A DNA stretch of 11,523 nt from Gaiella sp051003695 (GTDB taxonomy: Bacteria > Actinomycetota > Thermoleophilia > Gaiellales > Gaiellaceae), in contig JBPCLB010000166.1 of assembly GCA_051003695.1 (NCBI GenBank), forward strand, positions 1-11,523, in the 5' to 3' direction. The position numbers were made by a program, and so were the translations under genes. Under the pieces are notes generated by a model, which was not told the origin of the DNA, did no database searches, and saw only the letters and a list, made by a program, of their open reading frames with translations. This document shows positions 1 to 6,234 of the stretch, in pieces (position 1 is the stretch's first letter; the number at the start of each line of letters is the position of its first letter).

Positions 1-131
1 GTCGTCAGCGGGACGAAGACCTTGGGCGAGTACGTGACGAGCGTGCTCGTGCCGCGCGCGCGTCGCCGACGAGCATCGGCCATGAGGTCGTCGAGCGTGG
101 TCGAGTGGATGTCGGAGACGAGGTCGCGCAT
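1..131 (-). CDS. cofG: CofG-like FO synthase subunit 1, 5' fragment (runs off left edge)
   Basis: Only the first 43 codons are present. The end of the visible part reads VTYSPKVFVPLTT, which matches the segment just before the radical-SAM cysteine cluster of CofG (or the N-terminal half of FbiC), usually VTYS.KVFIPLT followed by LCRD.C.YC. The cluster itself lies beyond the edge, so catalytic residues cannot be checked. In the family this enzyme works with CofH to join a tyrosine-derived radical to the diaminouracil precursor of riboflavin, giving FO, the chromophore of coenzyme F420. I chose the ATG at 129-131. A purine-rich GGGCGAGGAGA lies about 30 bases upstream, which is far for a ribosome site. 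An in-frame GTG at 210-212 is possible but sits inside a hairpin. The gene follows livK on the same strand after 111 bases and probably has its own promoter; the best -10-like sequence is TAGACT (minus strand, 187-182), with no convincing -35. A fused FbiC cannot be excluded. Confidence 0.62.
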   Translation of the reverse strand, partial: MRDLVSDIHSTTLDDLMADARRRRARGTSTLVTYSPKVFVPLT

Positions 132-205
132 CGGTGACTCGGGGTGTTCGGGTCGCCGGACGGTCTCCTCGCCCTGTTGTGAGTCTACAGCTGCGTGGTC
201 GCGTG

Positions 206-239
206 CGGGCACGTTCCGGCTACCGCCGAAATGTGCCCG
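206..239 (-). terminator. Stem-loop just after livK, terminator-like without a U-tract
   Basis: CGGGCAC at 206-212 pairs perfectly with GTGCCCG at 233-239. Inside, GGC/GCC and TTC/GAA extend the helix with one bulged base, closing on a four-base loop (221-224), for about 13 base pairs in all. It begins four bases after the livK stop codon, where an operon terminator would be expected. Downstream on the transcribed strand there is no run of T, so a classical intrinsic terminator is not shown. It may end transcription in a T-poor high-GC manner or protect the 3' end of the livK message. Confidence 0.5.
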
Positions 240-242
240 ACG

Positions 243-1484
243 TTATGACGCCCGATACCCCCACAGCCCACCGAAGCTCTTCCAGCTTGTCTTGCCCCAC
301 CGCTGGAGCAGCATCTGCTCGATCGGAAAGCGGTCGCCGGGGCCAGTCTTGAGCGCGATCCCGGGGAGCAGGAACGGATTCGTCGAGAGATTCAAGCTCG
401 CGACGGCCTTTAGCACCCCGTCGCGGGTCAGATTCTTGCCCGCCTGCTTCAACACCTCGACGGTCGTCCAGGCCGCAGCCATGCCATAGACGTGGTAGAC
501 GTCGGCGGCGTTCGCCCCCGGTGCGAACTGCTTCAGCACCTGCCGGTAGAGCGTGATCGCACCGTCCTTCGCCCACTTGGGATCGGTGGGATCCTTGAGG
601 AAGGCGATCGAGACAGAGCCGGGCGCGACCTTGTTCGTCCCGCCCTCGGAGGCGAGTTGCATGATGTTCGAGGCGGAAGAGACCGCGTTGTTCAGCGTCA
701 GCTTCGGCTTCCACCCGAGCTTGTTCGCGAACACGTAGCCCTGAATCGCAAAGCGCGGTGTCGCGAACAGGGCGAGGACGTTCGCGCCGGACGCCTTCAG
801 CTTCGCGATCTGCGAGGAGACGTCGCTCGCGGTCACCTCGTAGGGCTGCGCGGCGATCACCTTGGCCTTCGAGCGCTGGAGACCCTTCTTCAGGCCGTTG
901 AGCAGATCCTTGCCGTAGTCGTCGTTTTGGAACAGCACCGCGATCTTCGCAGCACCCTGGGTGCGCGCGAGATACTTGCCGTAGACCCAGCCTTCGGCCT
1001 GGTAGCTCGGCTGCAGCCCGATCGTGTACGGGTACTTCGCGCCGTCCGCGCCGAAGGTCGTCGCGCCCGACGCGGCGAAGAGCTGCGGCACCTTCTGCGC
1101 GTTCAGGTAGTCGCGGATCGCAAGGTTGTGTTCCGTACCGAGCGCGTTGAAGATCGCGAAGACCTTGTCCTGCTCGACCAGCTTGCGGGTTGCCTGCACC
1201 GTCTGCGCCGGGTTGTAGGCGTCGTCGACGTACGTGTAGGTGATCTTGCGACCGTTGACGCCCCCGTTCGTGTTGACGTACTTGAAGTACGCATCGGCGC
1301 CGCGCGCAACGGAGGCGTACGCGGACGCCGACCCGGTGAGCGGCGACGTGCCCCCGAGGAGGATCGTGGTTGCGGTGACACCGGGATCCGCGCTTCCGCG
1401 ACTCGTGCCGGCCAGCGCGGCCGCCGCACCGAGCGCCGTCGCAAGCGAGAGCGTCGTCAGCGCAAGGGCGAGCTTTCTGGTCAT
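243..1484 (-). CDS. livK: Branched-chain amino-acid type ABC transporter substrate-binding protein
   Basis: A 413-residue periplasmic-binding-protein fold type I receptor (Peripla_BP_6 / LivK family) that captures a solute outside the membrane and delivers it to LivHM. The N-terminus is a Sec signal peptide: MTRK, a hydrophobic run at 5-24 and a probable cleavage after AALA (25/26). The mature start has the family pattern ILLGGTSPLTGSAS (41-54), then RGADAYFKYVN and GGVNGRKI (74-81), followed by the DDAYNPAQ and KLVEQDKVFA segments of lobe 1. There is no lipobox and no cysteine anywhere in the protein, although receptors of single-membrane bacteria are normally lipoproteins. The ATG start is supported by GAGGAG nine bases upstream. 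It is the last gene of the liv group, 87 bases after livM. The ligand cannot be read from sequence: leucine/isoleucine/valine, other amino acids, amides/urea or small aromatic or aliphatic acids are all handled by this family. Confidence 0.93.
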   Translation of the reverse strand: MTRKLALALTTLSLATALGAAAALAGTSRGSADPGVTATTILLGGTSPLTGSASAYASVARGADAYFKYVNTNGGVNGRKITYTYVDDAYNPAQTVQATRKLVEQDKVFAIFNALGTEHNLAIRDYLNAQKVPQLFAASGATTFGADGAKYPYTIGLQPSYQAEGWVYGKYLARTQGAAKIAVLFQNDDYGKDLLNGLKKGLQRSKAKVIAAQPYEVTASDVSSQIAKLKASGANVLALFATPRFAIQGYVFANKLGWKPKLTLNNAVSSASNIMQLASEGGTNKVAPGSVSIAFLKDPTDPKWAKDGAITLYRQVLKQFAPGANAADVYHVYGMAAAWTTVEVLKQAGKNLTRDGVLKAVASLNLSTNPFLLPGIALKTGPGDRFPIEQMLLQRWGKTSWKSFGGLWGYRAS

Positions 1485-1571
1485 GCGGCAGATCTCCTCG
1501 GTCGTCTTCAGCCAAACGGCTGCAGCGATCGTAGCCGCGGTCTGTTAGCGCTTTGCATGCGTTTTCGACCC
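1485..1571 (-). promoter_or_regulatory. livK leader: strong ribosome site and small hairpin
   Basis: This 87-base gap between livM and livK holds GAGGAG (plus strand 1494-1499), nine bases before the livK ATG, the clearest ribosome site in the liv group. A short perfect hairpin, CAGCC with GGCTG around a four-base loop, lies at 1509-1522. A TACGAT (minus strand 1533-1528) could be a -10 element, but no matching -35 is visible. Other liv junctions here are overlaps or a few bases, except livG-livF. A separate leader fits the usual need for more receptor than permease, but the promoter is a guess. Confidence 0.35.
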
Positions 1572-2555
1572 TCAACGCCGCTGCTTCGCGAGCGACCGCA
1601 ACCGTCCGACAAGTCCTGCCGCACCCATCGGCAGAAGGAACATCGTGGCGATCAGGATCATCCCGTAGACGACCGCGGGTGCTCCCGGCGACTTCGAGAT
1701 CTGTTGCGCCCAGATCGGGAGGAACTGGATGAAGATCGCCCCGGCGACGAGACCGACGAGCGAGCCGAGGCCGGCCACGACTACCCCGACGAGGAGCGTG
1801 ATCGACAGGGCGATCGGAAAGGTGTCCGGGTTGACGAACGTCGTCGCGATCGCGAACAGCGCACCTGCGACGCCTGCGTAGGCGGCGCTGACCGCGAACG
1901 CGAGTGTCTTGTACCGCGCGAGCGAGACACCGGACGACTGGGCGGCCGTCTCGCTGTCGCGGACCGCGCGGAGCGCCCGACCGGTTCGCCCGCGGAGCAG
2001 CAGCCACGCGGCGACGTAGCCGAAGAGCGCAACCGTCCAGCAGAGGTAGTAGAGCCAGTTGTTGAAGTTGAGGTCGAACCCGAGCAACGACTGGGGGGTG
2101 AGCGAGGCCGTCAGCTCGGGTGTCCCGAAGAGGTTGATCCCCGACCCGCCGCCGGTGAAGCCCTCGAATTTCTTCAGCACCGCGGGCATCGCGACGGCGA
2201 TCGCGAACGTCGCGAGGGCGAGGTAGAGCCCCGAGAGCCGCAGCGCCGGAATCCCGAAGAGAAAGCCGACCGCGCCCGTGACGAGGGCGGCGATCGGGAT
2301 CGTCCAGACGTCCTTGACGCCGTGATCGGCCATCAGGATCGCGGTCGTGTAGCCGCCGATCGCCATGAAGGCTCCGTGCCCGAGCGAGATCTGTCCGGTG
2401 TACCCCGTGAGCACGTTGAGCCCGATCAGCGCGACGAGGTAGATCGCCACATACGCGAACTGCTGTGCCCGGAAGTCCGACACGAAGGCGGGGAAGACGG
2501 CGACGAGCACGATCAGCGCTGTGAACGCGGCGAGCGGGAGCGCGAGCCGCCTCAT
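1572..2555 (-). CDS. livM: LivM-type ABC transporter permease
   Basis: A 327-residue integral membrane permease of the LivM branch (BPD_transp_2), which pairs with LivH to form the translocation channel. It is strongly hydrophobic throughout, with about nine to ten predicted membrane spans. The LivM hallmark GYTGQISLGHGAF is at 51-63 and GLYLALATFA at 109-118. The cytoplasmic coupling segment that docks on the ATPases is at about 190-215 (GRALRAVRDSETAAQSSGVS). The ATG overlaps the livH stop by four bases (ATGA, 2552-2555), so translation is probably coupled; GAGGTG eight bases upstream also gives a good ribosome site. Length is normal for the family and no key segment is missing. Confidence 0.95.
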   Translation of the reverse strand: MRRLALPLAAFTALIVLVAVFPAFVSDFRAQQFAYVAIYLVALIGLNVLTGYTGQISLGHGAFMAIGGYTTAILMADHGVKDVWTIPIAALVTGAVGFLFGIPALRLSGLYLALATFAIAVAMPAVLKKFEGFTGGGSGINLFGTPELTASLTPQSLLGFDLNFNNWLYYLCWTVALFGYVAAWLLLRGRTGRALRAVRDSETAAQSSGVSLARYKTLAFAVSAAYAGVAGALFAIATTFVNPDTFPIALSITLLVGVVVAGLGSLVGLVAGAIFIQFLPIWAQQISKSPGAPAVVYGMILIATMFLLPMGAAGLVGRLRSLAKQRR

Positions 2556-3436
2556 ACCTTCTTCACCTCACGCTTTCCGAAGATCCCGCTCGGCTTGACG
2601 AGCAGCACGACGAGGATCACGAGCAGGGCGACGGGAAGCCGGAGGTCTGCCCCGACGAAGTCGACGTAGGCGCCGACCAGGTTGAGGCCGACGCCGAGCG
2701 AGAGACCGCCGACGACAGCGCCGAGCGGCGAGTCGATCCCCCCGAGCACGGCCGCCGCGAAGGCGTAGATCAGGATCGCGGCCATCAGGTTCGGGTCGAG
2801 GAAGACACTCGGCGCGGCGAGCATCCCCGCGATCGCTCCGAGAACGGCAGCAAGCCCCCAGCCGAGTGACAGCATCCACGTGACACGCACCCCGACGAGA
2901 CGTGCTTCGGCCGGGTTGACCGCCGCGGCGCGCATCGCGAGGCCGAGCTTCGTGTACTGGAAGAGGAGCCAGAGGACGAGCACCGTCGCGAAGGCGACGC
3001 CGATCGTGCCGAGATCCTGGATCGAGATCGCGACGCCGCCGATGTCGATCGTCCTCGTCGGGAAGGGGCTCTGCACGGCGCGCACCTCGCCCGACCAGAT
3101 CATCGTGACGAGACCGTTGAGCAGGAGCAGCAGGCCGATCGTGACGATCACGACGCGAAGCACCGAGCCCTTCTCGTTCGGCCGGATCGCGACCTGGTGG
3201 ATGCCGACGCCGCCGGCAAACGAGACAAGCAGCGTGACAACGAACGCCGGCCAGTACTGCCACCCGTGATTCGTCGTGAGCGTCCAGGCGATGTACGTCG
3301 AGAAGGTCGCCATCTCGCCCTGCGCGAAGTTGATCACGCCCGTGGCGCGGTGGATGAGGACGAGCGCGAGTGCGAGCGACGCGTAGATCGCGCCCGACGC
3401 GAGCCCTGCCACGACCTGTTGGAGGAAGTCTTGCAT
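2552..3436 (-). CDS. livH: LivH-type ABC transporter permease
   Basis: A 294-residue integral membrane permease, the LivH partner of LivM. Diagnostic segments are ATGVINFAQGEM at 31-42 (the LivH signature in the first re-entrant region), the coupling loop LGLAMRAAAVNPAEARLVGV at 164-183, and AAVLGGIDSPLGAVVGG at about 228-244. Around eight hydrophobic spans are visible. The basic C-terminal tail (GKREVKKV) fits a cytoplasmic end. The ATG at 3434-3436 is three bases past the livF stop with only a weak purine stretch in front, so it probably relies on ribosomes finishing livF. It overlaps livM by four bases downstream. Length and motifs are complete. Confidence 0.95.
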   Translation of the reverse strand: MQDFLQQVVAGLASGAIYASLALALVLIHRATGVINFAQGEMATFSTYIAWTLTTNHGWQYWPAFVVTLLVSFAGGVGIHQVAIRPNEKGSVLRVVIVTIGLLLLLNGLVTMIWSGEVRAVQSPFPTRTIDIGGVAISIQDLGTIGVAFATVLVLWLLFQYTKLGLAMRAAAVNPAEARLVGVRVTWMLSLGWGLAAVLGAIAGMLAAPSVFLDPNLMAAILIYAFAAAVLGGIDSPLGAVVGGLSLGVGLNLVGAYVDFVGADLRLPVALLVILVVLLVKPSGIFGKREVKKV

Positions 3437-3439
3437 GGC

Positions 3440-4150
3440 CTAGTACCCCAGGTAGCTCCGGCGCACGGCCTCGTTCTCGCGCAGCTCGGCGCTCGAGCCG
3501 GAAACCGCGATCCGTCCGACCTCGAGCACGTACGCGGACGAAGCGGCGTCGAGCGCGATCCGCGCATCCTGCTCGACGACGAGCACCGTGAGGCCCTCCT
3601 GCGCGTTCAGCTCGCGGACGATCCGGAAGATCTCGCGCACGACCATCGGCGCGAGCCCGAGCGACGGCTCGTCGAGCATCAGCAGCCTCGGGCGCGACAT
3701 CAGCGCCCGCGCGAGCGCAAGCATCTGCTGCTCGCCGCCGGAGAGCGTGCCGGCAGGCTGCTCTCCGCGCTCGCGGAGCCACGGGAACCACGCGGCAACA
3801 CGGTCGATGTCGGCCCCGAGACGACGCTCGCGCCGGGTATACGCACCAAGGCGGAGGTTCTCGTTGACGCTCAACTCGGTGAACGTGCCGCGCCCCTCGG
3901 GGACGTGGGCGACCCCGGCTTTCGCGGCCGCCTCGGGCCCGCCGCGCATGGGCTTCCCACCGAGCTCGATCCGCCCGGAGCGCCGTACCGTGCCCGAGAC
4001 CGCCCTGAGCGTCGTGGTCTTCCCGGCGCCGTTGGCGCCTAGCACCGCGACGATCTGTCCCTCGGTGACCTCGAGCGAGACACCACGCAACGCCTGCACG
4101 GGCCCGTACCGCGCCTCGACATCGTGCAGCTCCAGCAGAGTTTTACTCAC
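3440..4150 (-). CDS. livF: LivF-type ABC transporter ATP-binding protein
   Basis: A 236-residue cytoplasmic ATPase that powers the Liv importer as a LivG/LivF pair. Walker A GANGAGKTT is at 38-46, the signature LSGGEQQ at 136-142 and Walker B LLMLDEP at 156-162, with D160 and the catalytic E161. The usual H-switch histidine is replaced by Q194 in VVEQDARIAL. This is typical of LivF (LivG keeps the histidine), so it supports the assignment rather than suggesting a defect. VPEGRGTFTELSV (83-95) is also characteristic of LivF. The start is a GTG at 4148-4150 (reading MSKTLLELHDV), chosen because it puts the first beta strand at the usual place; no strong ribosome site precedes it. Unlike most liv operons, a 240-base repeat-bearing gap separates it from livG. 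Confidence 0.95.
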   Translation of the reverse strand: MSKTLLELHDVEARYGPVQALRGVSLEVTEGQIVAVLGANGAGKTTTLRAVSGTVRRSGRIELGGKPMRGGPEAAAKAGVAHVPEGRGTFTELSVNENLRLGAYTRRERRLGADIDRVAAWFPWLRERGEQPAGTLSGGEQQMLALARALMSRPRLLMLDEPSLGLAPMVVREIFRIVRELNAQEGLTVLVVEQDARIALDAASSAYVLEVGRIAVSGSSAELRENEAVRRSYLGY

Positions 4151-4270
4151 GAGCCAACGCTCTCGACGCTTCTCTGATGTCTCGCACCCATGTCGTGCCC
4201 GGAGGCCGATTCACTCGGCCGGGAGGGTTCGTCATAGCTGACTCCAAGAATCGCGAAGAAGGGCGCTGAC

Positions 4271-4365
4271 GGAGGAAACATGGTTTCCCCCGTCCCAAAA
4301 GAAGGGGGTCCGTGGGGGAAACATGGTTTCCCCCACGACGCGACGCGGGCATGGTTTCCCCCACG
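4271..4365. repeat. Three copies of a 13-bp CATGGTTTCCCCC motif between livG and livF
   Basis: The 13-mer CATGGTTTCCCCC occurs at 4279-4291, 4322-4334 and 4350-4362. The last two share 16 bases (CATGGTTTCCCCCACG at 4322-4337 and 4350-4365). Copies 1 and 2 have a left arm that makes them inverted repeats; copy 3 keeps only the right half. Spacings are 43 and 28 bases, neither a multiple of three. The surrounding 240-base gap (4151-4390) contains no gene I can support. It also holds a small hairpin, GGCCGA with TCGGCC at 4204-4220. The arrangement looks like decayed copies of a dispersed palindromic repeat inserted inside the operon; that interpretation is inference. Confidence 0.75.
4311..4337. 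repeat. Perfect 12-bp inverted repeat with three-base loop
   Basis: CGTGGGGGAAAC (4311-4322) and GTTTCCCCCACG (4326-4337) are exact reverse complements around ATG (4323-4325). In RNA this is a very stable hairpin on either strand. It lies about 160 bases upstream of the livF start and about 55 bases past the livG stop on the transcribed strand. No T-run follows, so a classical terminator is not shown; attenuation of livF relative to livG, or a mobile palindromic repeat, are both possible. Confidence 0.8.
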
Positions 4366-4390
4366 AGCGAGCCGGAGGCGAGCGGCCCGT

Positions 4391-5104
4391 TCATTCTTCT
4401 GCTCCGAGATAGGCCTCGATCACAGCGGGGTTCGCGCGCACTTCTGCTGGGCTTCCGTCGGCGATCTTGCGACCGAAGCTGAGCACGTTCACGTGGTCGG
4501 AGATCCGCATCACGAGCCCCATGTGATGCTCGACGAGCAACACGGTGAGGCCGCGCTCGTCTCGCAATCGCGCGACGAAGTCGCCGAGCTCCTCGACCTC
4601 TCCGTGGTTAAGCCCGCCCGCGGGCTCGTCGAGCAGAAGAAGCCGCGGAGCGGCGATCAGCGCGCGTGCCAGCTCGATGCGCTTCTGCGTGCCGTACGGA
4701 AGCGCCGCGGCAGGTTGGCGCGCCCGCGCCCCGAGACCGACGTACTCCAGTGTCTCGAGCGCCTCGCGCTCACCCACGGAGCGGCCGCGCGCATGAGCCC
4801 CGATCAGCACGTTCTCGAGCACCGACATCGACCCGAAGAGGTTGAGGTTCTGAAAGGTACGTGCGATCCCGCGACGGACGATCGCGTGCGGCGCAGCCTC
4901 CAGGAGCGAGTCACCATCCAGCTCGACCGTGCCGCTGTCGGGGGCGTAGAGCCGTGTGATCACGTTGAAGGCGGTCGTCTTACCGGCGCCGTTGGGGCCG
5001 ATCAAGCCGGAGATCGTGCCGGGCTCGACCTCGAACGAGACGCCGTCGAGGGCGACGATCCCCCCGAAGCGAAGCGTGACGTCGCGGACGGAGAGCAGCG
5101 CCAT
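4391..5104 (-). CDS. livG: LivG-type ABC transporter ATP-binding protein
   Basis: A 237-residue cytoplasmic ATPase, partner of LivF. Walker A GPNGAGKTT is at 36-44, the Q-loop Q85 in ARTFQNLNLF, the LivG-type signature LPYGTQKRIELARAL at 135-149 (LivG normally has YG.Q rather than SGGQ), Walker B LLLLDEPAGGLN at 155-166 with E160, and the H-switch H193 in VEHHM. The ATG at 5102-5104 places LLSVRDVTLRFGG at the usual N-terminus. An in-frame GTG 38 codons upstream (5218) would read through a palindrome and a duplicated region and is unlikely. No strong ribosome site is seen before the ATG. The gene follows a vWA gene on the same strand after 137 bases, most of it a recent-looking duplication plus an inserted palindrome; the ancestral gap may have been under 50 bases. 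Confidence 0.93.
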   Translation of the reverse strand: MALLSVRDVTLRFGGIVALDGVSFEVEPGTISGLIGPNGAGKTTAFNVITRLYAPDSGTVELDGDSLLEAAPHAIVRRGIARTFQNLNLFGSMSVLENVLIGAHARGRSVGEREALETLEYVGLGARARQPAAALPYGTQKRIELARALIAAPRLLLLDEPAGGLNHGEVEELGDFVARLRDERGLTVLLVEHHMGLVMRISDHVNVLSFGRKIADGSPAEVRANPAVIEAYLGAEE

Positions 5105-5110
5105 CGCGGG

Positions 5111-5261
5111 CGAGCCTACACCCGGGGTCAGGCACGCGTGCCTGACCCCACGCCCGCCACTCGCCCACGGAATCGCCGCTCGGTCACGGCAGCCGCGACG
5201 CGAGACTACACCCGCCACTCGCCCACGGAATCGCCGCTCGGTTACGGCAGCCGCGGCGCGA
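5111..5261. repeat. Tandem duplication (58-bp period) between vWA gene and livG
   Basis: Bases 5153-5203 and 5211-5261 match over 51 bases with two differences (5185/5243 and 5198/5256). The homology continues further left: CTACACCC occurs at 5116-5123 and 5206-5213, but there the offset is 90 rather than 58, because a 32-base block sits in the left copy. The right copy holds the last codons and TAA stop of the vWA gene. The left copy keeps the same tail, with TGA at the equivalent place, so it duplicates a gene end plus downstream spacer. It lies just before livG. Confidence 0.85.
5124..5149. repeat. Perfect 26-bp palindrome, probable inserted element
   Basis: Each half reads GGGGTCAGGCACG toward the centre at 5136/5137, with no mismatch and no loop. 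It is flanked by ACACCC (5118-5123) and ACGCCC (5150-5155), a 6-bp near-direct repeat. The other copy of the surrounding duplication lacks exactly 32 bases here (26 plus 6), as expected for insertion with target duplication. It stands 20 bases upstream of the livG start, so it could also act on livG expression. It encodes nothing. Confidence 0.85.
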
Positions 5262-6234
5262 CGAGCACAGCCGCTGAGGCGGCTCCCGCGAGCAGCAGCG
5301 CACCCGCGGCGACGAACGCGGAGGTCACCTCGCGCGGCGCCGAGGTGCGCCCGATCCTCGAGCCGAGCGTGTCGTAGACCTTGCGCAGCGCATCCGCGCT
5401 CTCGGCGTCGAACGTCTCTCCGCCTGTCACGTCGGCCACGGCCGCGAGCGTCTCGCGGTCGGGCGGCACGGGGACCACCTGTCGTTGCCCCGGGGGGCCG
5501 ACCTCGATCGTGCCTGCGTCGGTGCCGAGCGCCACGGTGTAGACGGGTACACCGGCCTCGATCGCCTGTTCAGCGGCTTGACCCGGGCTCAGCACTCCTC
5601 GGGTCTGCGCGCCGTCGGACAGGAGCAGCACCGAGGCGAGCGCGCGTCCTTCGCTGTCGCGAGCAGGTGTCTGTGGATCGCCGCCGGCCTCGCCCGTCGA
5701 GCTGCGGGCGAGGTCGACACCCCGCGCGATCGCGTCGCCGAGAGCGGTGCCGAAGCCCGGTCCGAGGAGCCCGATCCCCTGCTCGAGCAGGTCACGGTCG
5801 GCCGTCGGCGGCACGAGCACCTGGGCCTCGTCGGAGAACGAGACGAGCCCGACCCGGAGCTCCCTCGGGATTCGGTCGACGAACGTCTCCATCGCACGTT
5901 TCGCGGCCGCGAGGCGTGTGGGCTGCACGTCGGCGGCGCGCATCGATCCGGAGACGTCGACGACGAGCACGACCGCCGCACGCTCGCTTGGAACCGACCG
6001 CATCACGGTCGGCCGCGCGAAACCGACCAGCAGCGTCGCGAGCGCAACCAGCAGCAGCGCGGCCGGGACGTGCCGACGCCAGCTGGAGCGAGCTCCGACG
6101 ACGCTCGCGAGCACGGAGAGGTTCGAGAAGCGCACCGCGTAGGGCGAGGGGCGGCGTTGCAGCCACCAGTATGCGAGCGCGGCAAGGGGCACGACCGCCA
6201 GCGCGACGAGCAGCAAGGGGGATTCGAAGCTCAC
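5242..6234 (-). CDS. Membrane-anchored vWA-domain protein (BatA-like), second copy
   Basis: A 330-residue protein of the BatA/vWA type. A BatA-like N-terminal segment with a hydrophobic span at about 5-24 is followed by a second span at 57-73, the vWA domain at about 86-295, and a C-terminal span at 305-327. The metal-ion-dependent adhesion site is complete: DVSGS at 93-97, T163 in FGTALGDAI and D207 in LLSDGAQT, so it should bind a divalent metal and a protein partner. Such proteins work with MoxR ATPases at the membrane; the client is unknown. The start is a GTG overlapping the previous stop (GTGA, 6231-6234), indicating coupled translation. It is a paralogue of the protein at 6950-7918, with D93 and T163 at identical positions, but has a longer loop around 178-197. 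Its last codons lie in a tandem duplication, so its C-terminus may be recently remodelled. Confidence 0.9.
   Translation of the reverse strand: MSFESPLLLVALAVVPLAALAYWWLQRRPSPYAVRFSNLSVLASVVGARSSWRRHVPAALLLVALATLLVGFARPTVMRSVPSERAAVVLVVDVSGSMRAADVQPTRLAAAKRAMETFVDRIPRELRVGLVSFSDEAQVLVPPTADRDLLEQGIGLLGPGFGTALGDAIARGVDLARSSTGEAGGDPQTPARDSEGRALASVLLLSDGAQTRGVLSPGQAAEQAIEAGVPVYTVALGTDAGTIEVGPPGQRQVVPVPPDRETLAAVADVTGGETFDAESADALRKVYDTLGSRIGRTSAPREVTSAFVAAGALLLAGAASAAVLVAPRLP

Noticed and set aside
220..2007. A 595-codon minus-strand frame overlapping livK and livM
   Set aside because: Arginine-rich shadow of the real genes in another frame on the same strand; no domain.
492..2669. A 725-codon plus-strand open frame antisense to livK/livM/livH
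   Set aside because: It is Arg/Glu/Asp-rich with no recognisable domain and lies opposite well-identified transporter genes; long antisense frames are common in high-GC DNA.
4191..4200. Possible degenerate promoter for livF in the livG-livF gap
   Set aside because: No pair of -35 and -10 boxes with proper spacing could be found; not supportable.
4143..4394. An 83-codon open frame on the minus strand bridging livG and livF, with overlaps at both ends (ATGA with livG, eight bases into livF)
   Set aside because: The overlaps look like coupling, but the three repeat copies inside are read in three different frames, the sequence has no recognisable domain, and the frame is mostly palindromic repeat. 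Chance opening in GC-rich DNA is more likely.
5105..5218. N-terminal extension of livG to a GTG at 5216-5218
   Set aside because: It would translate the palindrome and the duplicated spacer; the family N-terminus begins at the ATG at 5102-5104.
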